From JANQQN01 sp964519665 (GTDB lineage: Bacteria > Myxococcota > Kuafuiibacteriia > Kuafuiibacteriales > Kuafuiibacteriaceae), in contig CAZFIV010000006.1 of the NCBI GenBank assembly GCA_964519665.1, positions 78,667 to 142,666 of the forward strand: a stretch of 64,000 nt of DNA. Reading direction: 5' to 3'. A program made the translations under genes and the position numbers. Below the pieces are notes generated by a model. That model was not told the origin of the DNA. It saw nothing but the letters and a program-made list of their open reading frames with translations, and ran no database searches. Below are positions 8,477-16,643 of this stretch, piece after piece; the stretch's first letter is position 1, and every line of letters begins with the position of its first letter.

Positions 8477-9766
8477 ATGCAACGCATCGGACTGCTTGGT
8501 ATTCTTCTCTTGTTCGGCGTCGGCTGCGCGGACGACTCGAGCTCCGTCTCCCCAGATGGGGGACCCGCAGACAGCGACGCGGGATTCTCCGCAGATGCAG
8601 GCTGCGTACCCATTTGTGACGGCCGATCGTGCGGTGATGATGGCTGCGGCGGCGAATGCGGAACCTGCGAAAGCACTGAAATCTGCGAAGCCGGCCAGTG
8701 CATCGAGGATACATGCGCTAACGGCGTTCGCGATCCCGGGGAAGACGACATCGATTGTGGCGGCCCGTGTGCAGCCTGCCCGACCCCCTGTACGCCGAAC
8801 GACAGTGCTTTCGTCCCGGCCAATTACTCGTGCGTCTGGAACGAGGAATTCGGGGGCGCGCCCGGAGCGGGTCAACCCCGTCAGCCGATCGACCAACTGT
8901 CCTGGACTTTCCAGAACCTCAACGTCAACGGCGAGGCTCAAAACTACACGAACCGCGAATGCACGGACCCCGACCATGGGGCCAACTGGAACTACTGCGT
9001 CGAGGATGGCCGGTTAACGATTCGGGCGCGGGACGACGGCATGGATTGCAGCGACGGCCCAGATCCCGATAACCAGCCCGACAATCCGGACTGCGCTCTA
9101 GACTGGGAAGAATCGCGCGGCTCATCGTCGTACACATCCGGCCGGCTCATCACCAAGAACAAGGTGGCCTACCAGTACGGCTACATCGAGTTCCGGGCTC
9201 GGCTTCCCCAGTACCAGTTGACGACACCGGAATCGGGCTTGTGGCCCGCGATCTGGTTGTTGGGCAGTAACATCGTCGAGGGCCCTCCCCCCGGAGACAC
9301 GCCGTGGCCACGCTGCGGCGAGTTCGATATTCTCGAGTGGGAGTCGCCAAGCAACAAAATGGGCTGGAACGCGCTCTGGCTGGGAGCCGACGGCACCCTG
9401 GACGCATGCTCTCGGTCTCCCGAAGGTGGTTCCCCTCCTTGCGGACCGTGTACCGGCGGGACCTGTCGCGGCGTCGTCGCCAATGGTGTTCGGTGGATTT
9501 GGGAGGGCTGGGAGCCCTTCCCGCATACGGATTACCACACCTACGGCTTCCTGTGGACACCCGAAATCATGGAAGTCTACATCGACGGCGACAAGATGAG
9601 CACATTCCGCCTCGGACTGGCCGAGTCCGAGTTTCGGCAGACCATGTTCCTGATCGTGAACCTCGCCATCGGTGGCACCCTCGGAGGGTCCATCCAAGTG
9701 ACGGACTGGTCGACGGCCACCCTGGAAGTCGACTACCTCCGCTGGTACCAGCTCCAGAGCGACTGA
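8477..9766 (+). CDS. GH16 family beta-glucanase lipoprotein (laminarinase-like)
   Basis: 429 residues. Signal peptide with lipobox FGVG-C, an acidic Ser/Asp linker, then a Cys-rich module (about res 42-97) with the CGDDGCGGECGTC pattern common on secreted proteins of Myxococcota-like bacteria. The GH16 catalytic domain follows (about res 105-427). Its signature is GEFDILEWE, with nucleophile E282, D284 and acid/base E287. SGLWPAIWLLGS upstream and VDYLRWYQ at the end are also typical. GH16 enzymes of this type cleave beta-1,3 or mixed beta-1,3/1,4-glucans such as laminarin. The enzyme is expected to be tethered to the cell surface. Together with GH17 and GH30 genes elsewhere in the window it points to beta-glucan degradation. 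Confidence 0.92.
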   Translation: MQRIGLLGILLLFGVGCADDSSSVSPDGGPADSDAGFSADAGCVPICDGRSCGDDGCGGECGTCESTEICEAGQCIEDTCANGVRDPGEDDIDCGGPCAACPTPCTPNDSAFVPANYSCVWNEEFGGAPGAGQPRQPIDQLSWTFQNLNVNGEAQNYTNRECTDPDHGANWNYCVEDGRLTIRARDDGMDCSDGPDPDNQPDNPDCALDWEESRGSSSYTSGRLITKNKVAYQYGYIEFRARLPQYQLTTPESGLWPAIWLLGSNIVEGPPPGDTPWPRCGEFDILEWESPSNKMGWNALWLGADGTLDACSRSPEGGSPPCGPCTGGTCRGVVANGVRWIWEGWEPFPHTDYHTYGFLWTPEIMEVYIDGDKMSTFRLGLAESEFRQTMFLIVNLAIGGTLGGSIQVTDWSTATLEVDYLRWYQLQSD

Positions 9767-9796
9767 ACCGGGTCGCGGCTTCGAGCCGCCGCTCAC

Positions 9797-9897
9797 CGCA
9801 GCCCACGCTGACCGCAGCCGCACGTTGACCGCAGCCGCACGTTGACCGCAGCCGCACGTTGACCACAGCCGCTCGTTGAACGCAGCCGCACGTGTGG
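9797..9897. repeat. Six tandem 16-17-bp repeats just downstream of the GH16 gene
   Basis: Six head-to-tail copies of a 17-bp unit (consensus CGCAGCCGCACGTTGAC) start 31 bp after the GH16 stop. The first copy is 16 bp, copies 2-4 are identical, and the last two carry point changes. Non-coding; no inverted symmetry to suggest a terminator. Confidence 0.85.
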
Positions 9898-9976
9898 CAG
9901 CTGTGCTCGACCCGGATGATGAGCATTCCAATCATGCATCGGACGAATATCGAGAGCTTCGACTACTCATCGGCGC

Positions 9977-10129
9977 ATGAAATACACGCTCATTCTTTGG
10001 TCGCTGCTCGCCACCGGCTCGCTGATGGCTGGCTGTGCTTCGCACTCGTGGCGTAGTTCGCGTTCGAGCATGACGGAGTTGCTGCTCATGCGCACCGCGA
10101 ATCACGCCGACCGGCGCCCGACAAGTTGA
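9977..10129 (+). CDS. Possible small lipoprotein (50 aa)
   Basis: A 50-codon frame starting MKYTLILWSLL with a compact hydrophobic stretch and a good lipobox (LMAG-C20), then a short polar tail with many Ser/Arg. There is no clear Shine-Dalgarno site. It resembles the tiny entericidin/lysis-type lipoproteins only in size and layout. It could also be the remnant start of a longer lipoprotein gene. No function assigned. Confidence 0.4.
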   Translation: MKYTLILWSLLATGSLMAGCASHSWRSSRSSMTELLLMRTANHADRRPTS

Positions 10130-10362
10130 CGAAGCCGGATTCGCAACCAACGTTGACGAAAAGACGCGGGCATCGATGCAAGGAGGCGCGGCATCGTTAA
10201 CGTGCCCCGCGCCGGCCTCGCTCCGCTGCCGATGCCGCGGCCAAGTTCGCCATCGCACACCGTCACCGAACGCTTGGCGCGAAAGAAGCCATCTCGGCAA
10301 CGTCGGCGATGACGGGTCAGTAAGGCCTTTCTCCTCTGCATCGGGTGAATTAGATTAGGGCC

Positions 10363-10836
10363 GTGCCTCAGTTCAGGCTTCGGGTAAACCGCCGCATCCA
10401 TGAGGTGGACGTGCCCTCCCCAATGCCCCTGCTTTGGGTGTTGCGCGACGTGCTGGGTTTGACGGGAACCAAGTACGGCTGCGGCGCCTCGATCTGTGGG
10501 GCCTGCACGGTGCTGCTGGATGGGGAGCCCATTCGGACCTGCGTTCGGCCCATCGCCACGGTCCAAGGCGAGATCACCACCATCGAAGGGCTTACGGATG
10601 AGGATGGCCGACGGCATCCGGTCCAGTCGGCCTTCGAGGCGGAACAAGTTCCCCAATGCGGGTATTGTCAGTCGGGTCAGGTGCTCGCGGCGACCGCCCT
10701 GCTGCGCCGTCGCCCCCAGCCCACCGACGCTGAGATGGATGAAGCGATGCGGGGCCACATTTGCCGATGCGGCACCTATTTGCGGATCCGGCAGGCTATC
10801 CGTCGCGCGGCCGACGTTGCAGGGGACGGGTCATGA
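10363..10836 (+). CDS. (2Fe-2S) small subunit of molybdenum hydroxylase (IorA-type)
   Basis: 157 residues from a GTG start. It carries the two [2Fe-2S] sites of the xanthine-oxidase family small subunit: an N-terminal plant-type ferredoxin site (CGASICGACTVL...C) and a C-terminal helical site (QCGYCQSGQ...HICRCGTYLRI). It passes electrons from the molybdenum cofactor subunit to an external acceptor. Its stop overlaps the start of the large subunit gene (ATGA), so the two are cotranslated. The nearest familiar pair is isoquinoline 1-oxidoreductase IorAB; the actual substrate (N-heterocycle or aldehyde) cannot be read from sequence. Confidence 0.93.
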   Translation: MPQFRLRVNRRIHEVDVPSPMPLLWVLRDVLGLTGTKYGCGASICGACTVLLDGEPIRTCVRPIATVQGEITTIEGLTDEDGRRHPVQSAFEAEQVPQCGYCQSGQVLAATALLRRRPQPTDAEMDEAMRGHICRCGTYLRIRQAIRRAADVAGDGS

Positions 10837-12959
10837 CCGTTCGTCGGCTGGATCGGCGGACCTTCATGCTCCTCGCCGGAGGCGTGGGCGCCGCCGGCCT
10901 GGCCGGGGGCGCTGGGCTCTACTTGGGCGTCTGGTACGGCCGGCGAAAGGAACGCTGGGTCAAGCGGGCCCCGCCCCGGCCCGAGCCTCTGTCTCCCGAC
11001 GTGCACTGGGCCTTGGATTCGGCCGGCGTGCTCTCGGTGTGGGTCCCCAAGTCGGAGATGGGTCAGGGTGTGCTGACATCTTTGCCCCTGCTGGTGGCTG
11101 AAGAGTTGGACGTCGACTGGGAGAACGTGCGACCGGTTCGAGCGCAAGCCAATCAGAACTTTGGCTTCATGCTCACCGCCACCAGCGACAGCGTGCGCCG
11201 CCTGTGGAGTGAGCTGCGGCGCGCCGGGGCCTTGGGGCGGGCCATGCTGATCGGCGCCGCCGCCGAGTCGTGGGGCGTGCCCCCCGAGACCTGTACGACG
11301 GAGCCGGGTTTCGTAGTGCACCCACCATCAGGTCGCCGGCAGGCTTACGGCGTCCTCGCGGCCGCCGCCGGCCGCCGGCCGCTTCCCGACGACGCGCCCT
11401 CGAAAGATCCATCGGAGTTTCGGCTGATCGGACGCTCCCCGCCCCGGCTCGACATCCCCGATAAGCTCGACGGGTCGGCCGAATTCGGGGCCGACGTCCG
11501 GGTGCCCGGATTGGCCTTCGCAGTGGTCCGGCAGGCTCCGATGGGGACTGACCTGAACGGCTTCTCGGCCAACGCCGCCGAGCGCGTCCCGGGGGTGCGG
11601 TCCGTTCATTCCCTTTCGGGCGCGGTGGCGGTGGTGGCCGACCACAGTTGGGCGGCGTTCCAGGGGGCCGAGGCCCTGACTCTGGAGCACACCGACCCGC
11701 GGCTACCCGACGAGACGCAGGTGAGGGAGCGGCTCGCTCAGGCGTTGGATGCACCCGGGCTGGAGGCCGCAGGAACGACGGCGACCGAGCCGGCCGCCGG
11801 GGGCAAGACCGTCCGTTCGGAGCTTTTCTTGCCCTATCTCCCCCACCTGAACATGGAGCCCGCCAACGCCACCGCATGGGTGGAGCCCGAGCGGTGCCGG
11901 ATTTGGGCACCGACCCAAGCTCCGCGCGCGGTTCACCACTGGGCCCGAGACTTTCTGGGCCTGCCGGAGGCCCAGATCGAGGTTCAACCGACCCTTCTCG
12001 GAACCGGCTTCGGCCGGCGGGCTGCGATCGACGAAGTGAAGCACGCGGTGGAGCTGAGCCGCAAACTAGGAGGCCCGGTTCAGGTCCAATGGTCGCGGAC
12101 GGAAGACCTGCAGCACGACCACTATCGACCGGCGAGCCTTCACCGATTGGAGGCGACGCTGAACGACGACGGCTTGCCAGCGACGTGGCGGCACCGCATC
12201 GCCAACCCCTCGATCCTCGGTCTGCAGCCCGGCACCACCGAGGTGGACGAGGTGGCGGTGGAAGGAGCGGTCGACCTTCCGTACGCGGTGGCCGACTGGA
12301 AAGTCACCTGGCACGTTCCCGACGGCCTGCCTCTCCAGGTCGGATTTTGGCGCTCGGTGGGTCACTCATACAATGCGTTCGCGGTGGAGACGTTCGTCGA
12401 TGAGCTCGCCGAGACCGCGGGCGTAGACCCGGCGGAGTACCGAGCTCGTCTACTGAAAGGACGACACGCCGACGTTTTGGAAAGACTGGTGGACGCGGCC
12501 GGTTGGACTCGCCCCTCCGTCGAGGGCGAGGCTCGAGGAATGGCCATTCACGCCAGTTTCGGCAGCGTCGTAGGTCAGGTGGTGGAGGTTTGCCGCGACC
12601 CCGCCGCGCGCGGCGGGTTTCGAATCAATCGGGTGGTGGCGGCGGTCGACTGTGGATTCGCAGTCCACCCCGACGGCATTCGAGCCCAGATCGAGGGTGG
12701 GGTCGCGTTCGCCCTTTCGGCGGCGCTCCTGGGCCGACTGGACGTGACCGAAGGCCGCATCCGCAACACGAATTTCCACGACGCCCCCGTGCTTCTGTTC
12801 CCGGACATGCCCGCCGTCGAAGTCCACGTGCTCGACCGCCCCGACGAGCCTCCCGGAGGCGTAGGCGAGGTGGCGGTACCTCCGCTGGCCCCGGCGTTAT
12901 GCAACGCCCTCGCTCGGCTGGACGGCGAGCGTCGGCGCCGCCTGCCATTGTTCGGCTAA
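10833..12959 (+). CDS. Molybdopterin-binding large subunit of molybdenum hydroxylase (IorB-type), Tat-exported
   Basis: About 708 residues. I place the start at 10833 because it overlaps the small-subunit stop as ATGA and immediately gives a twin-arginine signal (LDRRTFMLLAGG) with a hydrophobic core; an earlier in-frame ATG at 10761 would sit inside the small-subunit gene. Domain features of the xanthine oxidase/IorB family: KSEMGQGVLTSLPLLVAEEL, the LIGRSPPRLDIPDKLDGSAEF entry to the hammerhead domain, LGTGFGRRAAIDEV and a C-terminal GGVGEVAVPPLAPAL. It binds molybdopterin cytosine dinucleotide in family members and hydroxylates the substrate. The Tat signal suggests a periplasmic, membrane-anchored enzyme with the small subunit carried along. 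No cytochrome or FAD subunit gene is adjacent. Confidence 0.92.
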   Translation: MTVRRLDRRTFMLLAGGVGAAGLAGGAGLYLGVWYGRRKERWVKRAPPRPEPLSPDVHWALDSAGVLSVWVPKSEMGQGVLTSLPLLVAEELDVDWENVRPVRAQANQNFGFMLTATSDSVRRLWSELRRAGALGRAMLIGAAAESWGVPPETCTTEPGFVVHPPSGRRQAYGVLAAAAGRRPLPDDAPSKDPSEFRLIGRSPPRLDIPDKLDGSAEFGADVRVPGLAFAVVRQAPMGTDLNGFSANAAERVPGVRSVHSLSGAVAVVADHSWAAFQGAEALTLEHTDPRLPDETQVRERLAQALDAPGLEAAGTTATEPAAGGKTVRSELFLPYLPHLNMEPANATAWVEPERCRIWAPTQAPRAVHHWARDFLGLPEAQIEVQPTLLGTGFGRRAAIDEVKHAVELSRKLGGPVQVQWSRTEDLQHDHYRPASLHRLEATLNDDGLPATWRHRIANPSILGLQPGTTEVDEVAVEGAVDLPYAVADWKVTWHVPDGLPLQVGFWRSVGHSYNAFAVETFVDELAETAGVDPAEYRARLLKGRHADVLERLVDAAGWTRPSVEGEARGMAIHASFGSVVGQVVEVCRDPAARGGFRINRVVAAVDCGFAVHPDGIRAQIEGGVAFALSAALLGRLDVTEGRIRNTNFHDAPVLLFPDMPAVEVHVLDRPDEPPGGVGEVAVPPLAPALCNALARLDGERRRRLPLFG

Positions 12960-12974
12960 AGCAGCACCCGGCGC

Positions 12975-13358
12975 TCATCCGGCCCGGCGGGGACGATGAT
13001 GACCCAGGAGTCGCCACAGCACCAAGTATATCAACACGTTGGTTGCTGCTACGACCGCGGCGAGGACGATTTGAACCGGGAGCGTCAGCCACTCGGGATA
13101 CAGAACCGGAAGGATGTAGTGCTCGACAAAGCCGCCCTCGTACCCTTGCGCCCCGGCGCTGGCCCGCAAACGGTTCTCGAGGGGCGTAAGAGGACAAACC
13201 CAGCCGAAGATCTCGATCAGCACCCCATATGCGGCACACGGCAGCTGGAGCCACGGAATCCAACGCCACCGAAAGGCGAGGAGCCCTCCGAGCACCACGA
13301 AAGCGACGAAAGCCAAGTGTACGACGACGACGAGGTCGGCGAGGCCGCGCATCAACAT
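12975..13358 (-). CDS. DUF2784 family membrane protein
   Basis: 127 residues from the ATG at 13358, chosen because DUF2784 proteins normally begin a few residues before the first helix (MLMRGLADLVVVVHLAF). A longer frame to 13436 adds an atypical basic segment. Four predicted membrane helices. Conserved features include LGGLLAFRWRW and the mid-protein WVCPLTPLENRLR motif, followed by a GGFVEHYILP segment. Function of the family is unknown. It converges on the IorB gene with a 15-bp gap and lies about 100 bp from the NeuB gene end. Confidence 0.85.
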   Translation of the reverse strand: MLMRGLADLVVVVHLAFVAFVVLGGLLAFRWRWIPWLQLPCAAYGVLIEIFGWVCPLTPLENRLRASAGAQGYEGGFVEHYILPVLYPEWLTLPVQIVLAAVVAATNVLIYLVLWRLLGHHRPRRAG

Positions 13359-13462
13359 CCGGTCGTGGGACAGCTCGAACCGAAACGGCCCCCTGGTCAA
13401 GAAAAACAGCGACTGGACCGCGCCCCTTTGGGCCACGGCCAGTGACCGCCACGTTGAAACGC

Positions 13463-14359
13463 TCAGGCGCCTTCGTTGAGCGAGGCGAAGCGGCGAAGCT
13501 TCTTCCTGGGCTTGAGCTCCGATTCGTAGACCTTCTTCACGCCGTCACCGAGCGAGGTCTCGATGTCGCGAATGTTCGTCACCAGACGTTCGAACCCGCC
13601 CATCTCGACGGAAGCCGCTTGGTCCGAGCCCCACATGGCTCGGTCGAGGGTGATGTGGCGCTCGACGAAGGTCGCGCCGAGGGCGACCGCGGCCCAGGTC
13701 GTCGAAAGGCCGACTTCGTGGCCCGAATACCCGATCGGAACCGACGGATACTTCTGCGCGAGGGTTTGAATCATGCGCAGATTCAGATTCTCGAGAGGAC
13801 ACGGGTAAGCCGACGTAGAGTGGGCGATGAGCAGGTTGTCTTGACCAATGAACTCGACGCTCTGCTCGATCTCTTCCATCGTCGACATGCCCGTGGAGAT
13901 CATGAGCGGACGGCCGGTCTTCTTCAGCGCCGTCAGCAAGGGACGGTCGGTAAGCGAGGCCGAAGCCACCTTGTAGACCGGCGGATTGAAAGCCTCCATG
14001 AAGCCCACGGACTCTTCGTCCCAGCACGAGGCGAACCAGTGGATGCCTTTCTCGCGGCAATAGTTGTCGATCGCCTTGTACTCTTCGACGCCGAACTCGA
14101 CCTTGTGACGATACTCGATGTACCGCATGCGGCCCCACGGCGTATCGCGTTCGACATCCCACTGGTCTCTCGGCGTGCTCAGCTCGGGAGTGCGCTTTTG
14201 AAACTTGACGCCGTCCGCGCCCGCGCGAACCGCGCCGTCGATCATCTTCTTGACCACTTCGAGCGAGCCGTTGTGGTTGATGCCGATCTCGCCGATGACG
14301 TAGACGGGACGACCAACGCCGACCTCCCGCTCGCCCAGTTTTCGGATGGGTCCGTTCAT
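13463..14359 (-). CDS. NeuB-family nonulosonate synthase lacking the SAF domain
   Basis: 298 residues from ATG 14359, which has a strong GGAGGAG ribosome site. The N-terminal TIM barrel is complete: YVIGEIGINHNGS, GADGVKFQKR, ASCWDEESVGF, KVASASLTD, ISTGMSTMEEI, IGYSGHEVG and ATFVERHITLD. NeuB enzymes condense phosphoenolpyruvate with a hexosamine to make sialic, legionaminic or pseudaminic acid-type sugars. Canonical NeuB, LegI and PseI are about 335-350 residues with a C-terminal antifreeze-like SAF domain that lids the active site of the partner subunit. Here the protein ends right after the barrel with KKLRRFASLNEGA. It lies 103 bp downstream of a cytidylyltransferase-SDR fusion on the same strand, so it belongs to a CMP-nonulosonate pathway. 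Which sugar is made is unknown. Confidence 0.88.
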   Translation of the reverse strand: MNGPIRKLGEREVGVGRPVYVIGEIGINHNGSLEVVKKMIDGAVRAGADGVKFQKRTPELSTPRDQWDVERDTPWGRMRYIEYRHKVEFGVEEYKAIDNYCREKGIHWFASCWDEESVGFMEAFNPPVYKVASASLTDRPLLTALKKTGRPLMISTGMSTMEEIEQSVEFIGQDNLLIAHSTSAYPCPLENLNLRMIQTLAQKYPSVPIGYSGHEVGLSTTWAAVALGATFVERHITLDRAMWGSDQAASVEMGGFERLVTNIRDIETSLGDGVKKVYESELKPRKKLRRFASLNEGA

Positions 14360-14462
14360 GCTTTCGTCTCCTCCGTGGAAGCGTCCGCCGCCCACCACGT
14401 GCTCTTAGATTGATGCCGCCGGCTCAGCGGCCGGCGGCAAGCCTTGGCAACCGTTTGCGTGG

Positions 14463-16124
14463 TCACCATGTTGTCCAGCCCCCGTCCACCACGAGGTTAG
14501 CCCCCGTCATGTAGCGAGACGCGTCGCTGACCAAGAAAACCAAGGCCCCGCGATAGTCCTGCGGCTGCGCCATCCGACCGAGGGGCGTCCGTCGGGCATA
14601 TGCTTGGACGAACCAGTCTTCCTGACCGTTTTCGACGCCGCCCGGCGACAGGGCGTTGACCCGTACACCCCTCGGGCCCCAGTACGCGGCCAGAAAGCGC
14701 GTAAAGGACAGCACGGCACCCTTGGTCACCGGATAAGCCGCCGTCTTGAAGAAGCTCTGCGTGCCATCGGGCTTCACGTACAGCGACTGATCGGGCGCGA
14801 CGATGCCGTAGGTGGAGGCAACATTGACAATGGATCCCGCCCCCGCTTCCGCCATCCAGCTCCCCAATACCTGGCAGATCAAAAAAGTGCCCGTCACGTT
14901 GACGTCGAGTGAGCGCTGCCACAACTCGAGAGGATACCGCTCGAAACGAGACTGGTCGGCCGCGGCCGCCGGACTCTCGAACATGTCGTTGATCGCCGCG
15001 TTGTTCACCACCGCATCGATGCGGCCGAACGTGGCCAGCACTTCGGCCTTCAAATCCTGGACTTGTTCCATCGACGTGATGTCGGTGGCCACGCCGAGAG
15101 CCGGACGACCGGTTTTTTGGGCGAGATCCTCGGCCTGGGCGGTGACTGCCTGTGCATCGAGGTCGACGCACACCACCTTCGCCCCCGCTTCGGAGAGCGC
15201 CTCGACGTGCTGCCGACCGAGCAACCCGGTCGAGCCGGTGACCACGACGATCTTCCCGTCGAGGTCGAAGAGGTCCGGCTTCGAAGACCCGGTCGGGTCG
15301 GACGCGGGCCCGGTGGGGCGCTCGGCTTCCGTCCAGCGCGTCTGGCTAGAGTCGACGGTGGCCAAGTCGTCGAGATGGTGTCGGTACCAGTTGACGCCCG
15401 CCAGCTTAGCGTTCTTCGCGAAGATCTCGGGGTGAGCGTCGAGGTATTCGAGAATGGCTTCGAGCGAAAACGGCGGCTCGCCTTGGCGGTACAACGCCTC
15501 GTAGACGTCCCGGATCAGCTCGTAATCCTCCTGGTAGTCGATCGTCAGCCGGTGACTCATCGACAGGTCGCGATCCCACGTGACGTTTCGGGTCGTGAAG
15601 CGCCCGTCATTGCGATCCCAGATGAACGGCGTCGTGTGCTCGCGTTCGTGAGGTCTTTGGGCTTCTCGGTGCGCCGTTTCGAGCACCTCGCGGCTCATGA
15701 CTTCGACGTCGTACCCGTCCGGCCAGGTCGCTGGATGCAGGTTGGACACGTAGTCGACCTCGCCCTCGGCCTCGAGATAGACGCCGAGAACGCGATCGAC
15801 GACCCGCGGGTCGATCAACGGGCAATCGGACGGAATCTTGGCCACCGCATCAGCATCGAAGGCTCTCGCCGCCTGGATGTGGCGGTCGAGCAGATCGGTG
15901 GGATGGCCCCGAATCCACGGAACGCCGGCCTCGTCGGCGAGCGCGGGGACCGCGTCATCTTCAACATCGGTGGTCGTCGCGACGACCAACTGCATCGGGG
16001 TCTGGCAGGCCTGCAGCCGCTCGAGCATCCGCACGAGCAGCGGCGCTCCGACCAAGGGCTTGAATATCTTCTGGGGAAGGCGGGTGGACGTGGCACGAGC
16101 CTGGACGACGAGGAGCAGCTTCAC
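14463..16124 (-). CDS. Bifunctional cytidylyltransferase (SpsF/NeuA-like) - short-chain dehydrogenase (PtmA-like) fusion
   Basis: About 553 residues from GTG 16124, which gives the expected VKLLLVVQARATSTRLPQKI nucleotidyltransferase start. A longer frame to 16211 adds an atypical 29-residue lead. Domain 1 (about res 1-240) matches SpsF/CMP-KDO-synthetase-type cytidylyltransferases: KIPSDCPLIDP and a central YDVEVMS. A linker of about 50 residues follows. Domain 2 (about 295-553) is an SDR with TGSTGLLG nucleotide loop, NNAA, the YPVTK catalytic Tyr-Lys pair and a VDGGWTTW C-terminus. Its opening resembles PtmA of Campylobacter flagellin-glycan loci. In those loci the CMP-sugar synthetase (PtmB) and PtmA are separate genes; here they are fused. 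Role inferred: activation and redox tailoring of a nonulosonate for surface glycosylation. Confidence 0.85.
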   Translation of the reverse strand: MKLLLVVQARATSTRLPQKIFKPLVGAPLLVRMLERLQACQTPMQLVVATTTDVEDDAVPALADEAGVPWIRGHPTDLLDRHIQAARAFDADAVAKIPSDCPLIDPRVVDRVLGVYLEAEGEVDYVSNLHPATWPDGYDVEVMSREVLETAHREAQRPHEREHTTPFIWDRNDGRFTTRNVTWDRDLSMSHRLTIDYQEDYELIRDVYEALYRQGEPPFSLEAILEYLDAHPEIFAKNAKLAGVNWYRHHLDDLATVDSSQTRWTEAERPTGPASDPTGSSKPDLFDLDGKIVVVTGSTGLLGRQHVEALSEAGAKVVCVDLDAQAVTAQAEDLAQKTGRPALGVATDITSMEQVQDLKAEVLATFGRIDAVVNNAAINDMFESPAAAADQSRFERYPLELWQRSLDVNVTGTFLICQVLGSWMAEAGAGSIVNVASTYGIVAPDQSLYVKPDGTQSFFKTAAYPVTKGAVLSFTRFLAAYWGPRGVRVNALSPGGVENGQEDWFVQAYARRTPLGRMAQPQDYRGALVFLVSDASRYMTGANLVVDGGWTTW

Positions 16125-16321
16125 GACAATTTGGCCCCTCAAAGTCCAAATCAGCCATAATGTCCAGCCTCGTTTGGTCGTCCGGCCCGCCGCCCCTCGG
16201 CTCGGCTTCATCGCCCTTTCGAGCTTGTGAACGGCTCAACGGCGACGACGCGTCGGCCGCGATCCGTGGGATCATCCGCCGCGGCTCCACGACCGACGAG
16301 ACGCCGCCTCCGCCCCCGATC

Positions 16322-16349
16322 GCGGTCGCGGTCGCGGTCGCGGTCGCGG
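16322..16349. repeat. (GCGGTC)n hexanucleotide microsatellite
   Basis: Four to five consecutive GCGGTC units followed by GCGGC in non-coding DNA between the fusion gene and nqrA. A slippage-prone simple repeat; no other role seen. Confidence 0.8.
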
Positions 16350-16597
16350 CGATGATGGGTGGGCGACGGCGGTGGTGCGGGGACGACAGCATGACCGCGC
16401 CTAACGTCTGCAATGAGCAGGCCTAAGCAGTATCCTCGTTCGCCGGAATCCCCATCGGTGGGAACGTCGGATATGCGGAAATTACCCCCTGTATTATTTC
16501 GGGTTATCGAGGATTTCTAGTGACTCCTCAACGAAGACCTTCCGATTCGCCTTTACGCACTAGATCAGCAAGGTTAGGCCGACGGGAGGAAATTGCG

Positions 16598-16630
16598 ATG
16601 AAATGGCTATTCACGAATTCCTTATCATAA
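16598..16630 (+). CDS. Possible 10-codon leader peptide upstream of nqrA
   Basis: ATG followed by nine sense codons and TAA (MKWLFTNSLS). It is preceded by GGGAGGA about 8 nt upstream, a much better ribosome site than the one in front of nqrA. The stop lies 13 nt before the nqrA ATG, so translation of this peptide could feed ribosomes onto nqrA by reinitiation. Alternatively the strong site is chance. No regulatory amino-acid run is present. Confidence 0.35.
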   Translation: MKWLFTNSLS

Positions 16631-16643
16631 GAACAGGCGAGTC

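Larger units (their letters stand above)
16125..16643. other. Divergent intergenic region upstream of nqrA
   Basis: About 520 bp between the minus-strand fusion gene and nqrA. The first 300 bp are GC-rich with a hexanucleotide run. The part from about 16440 to 16640 is clearly more AT-rich than the surroundings and should contain the nqr promoter. It ends with a tiny Shine-Dalgarno-led open frame (16598-16630). No -10/-35 pair stands out enough to call. Confidence 0.5.
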
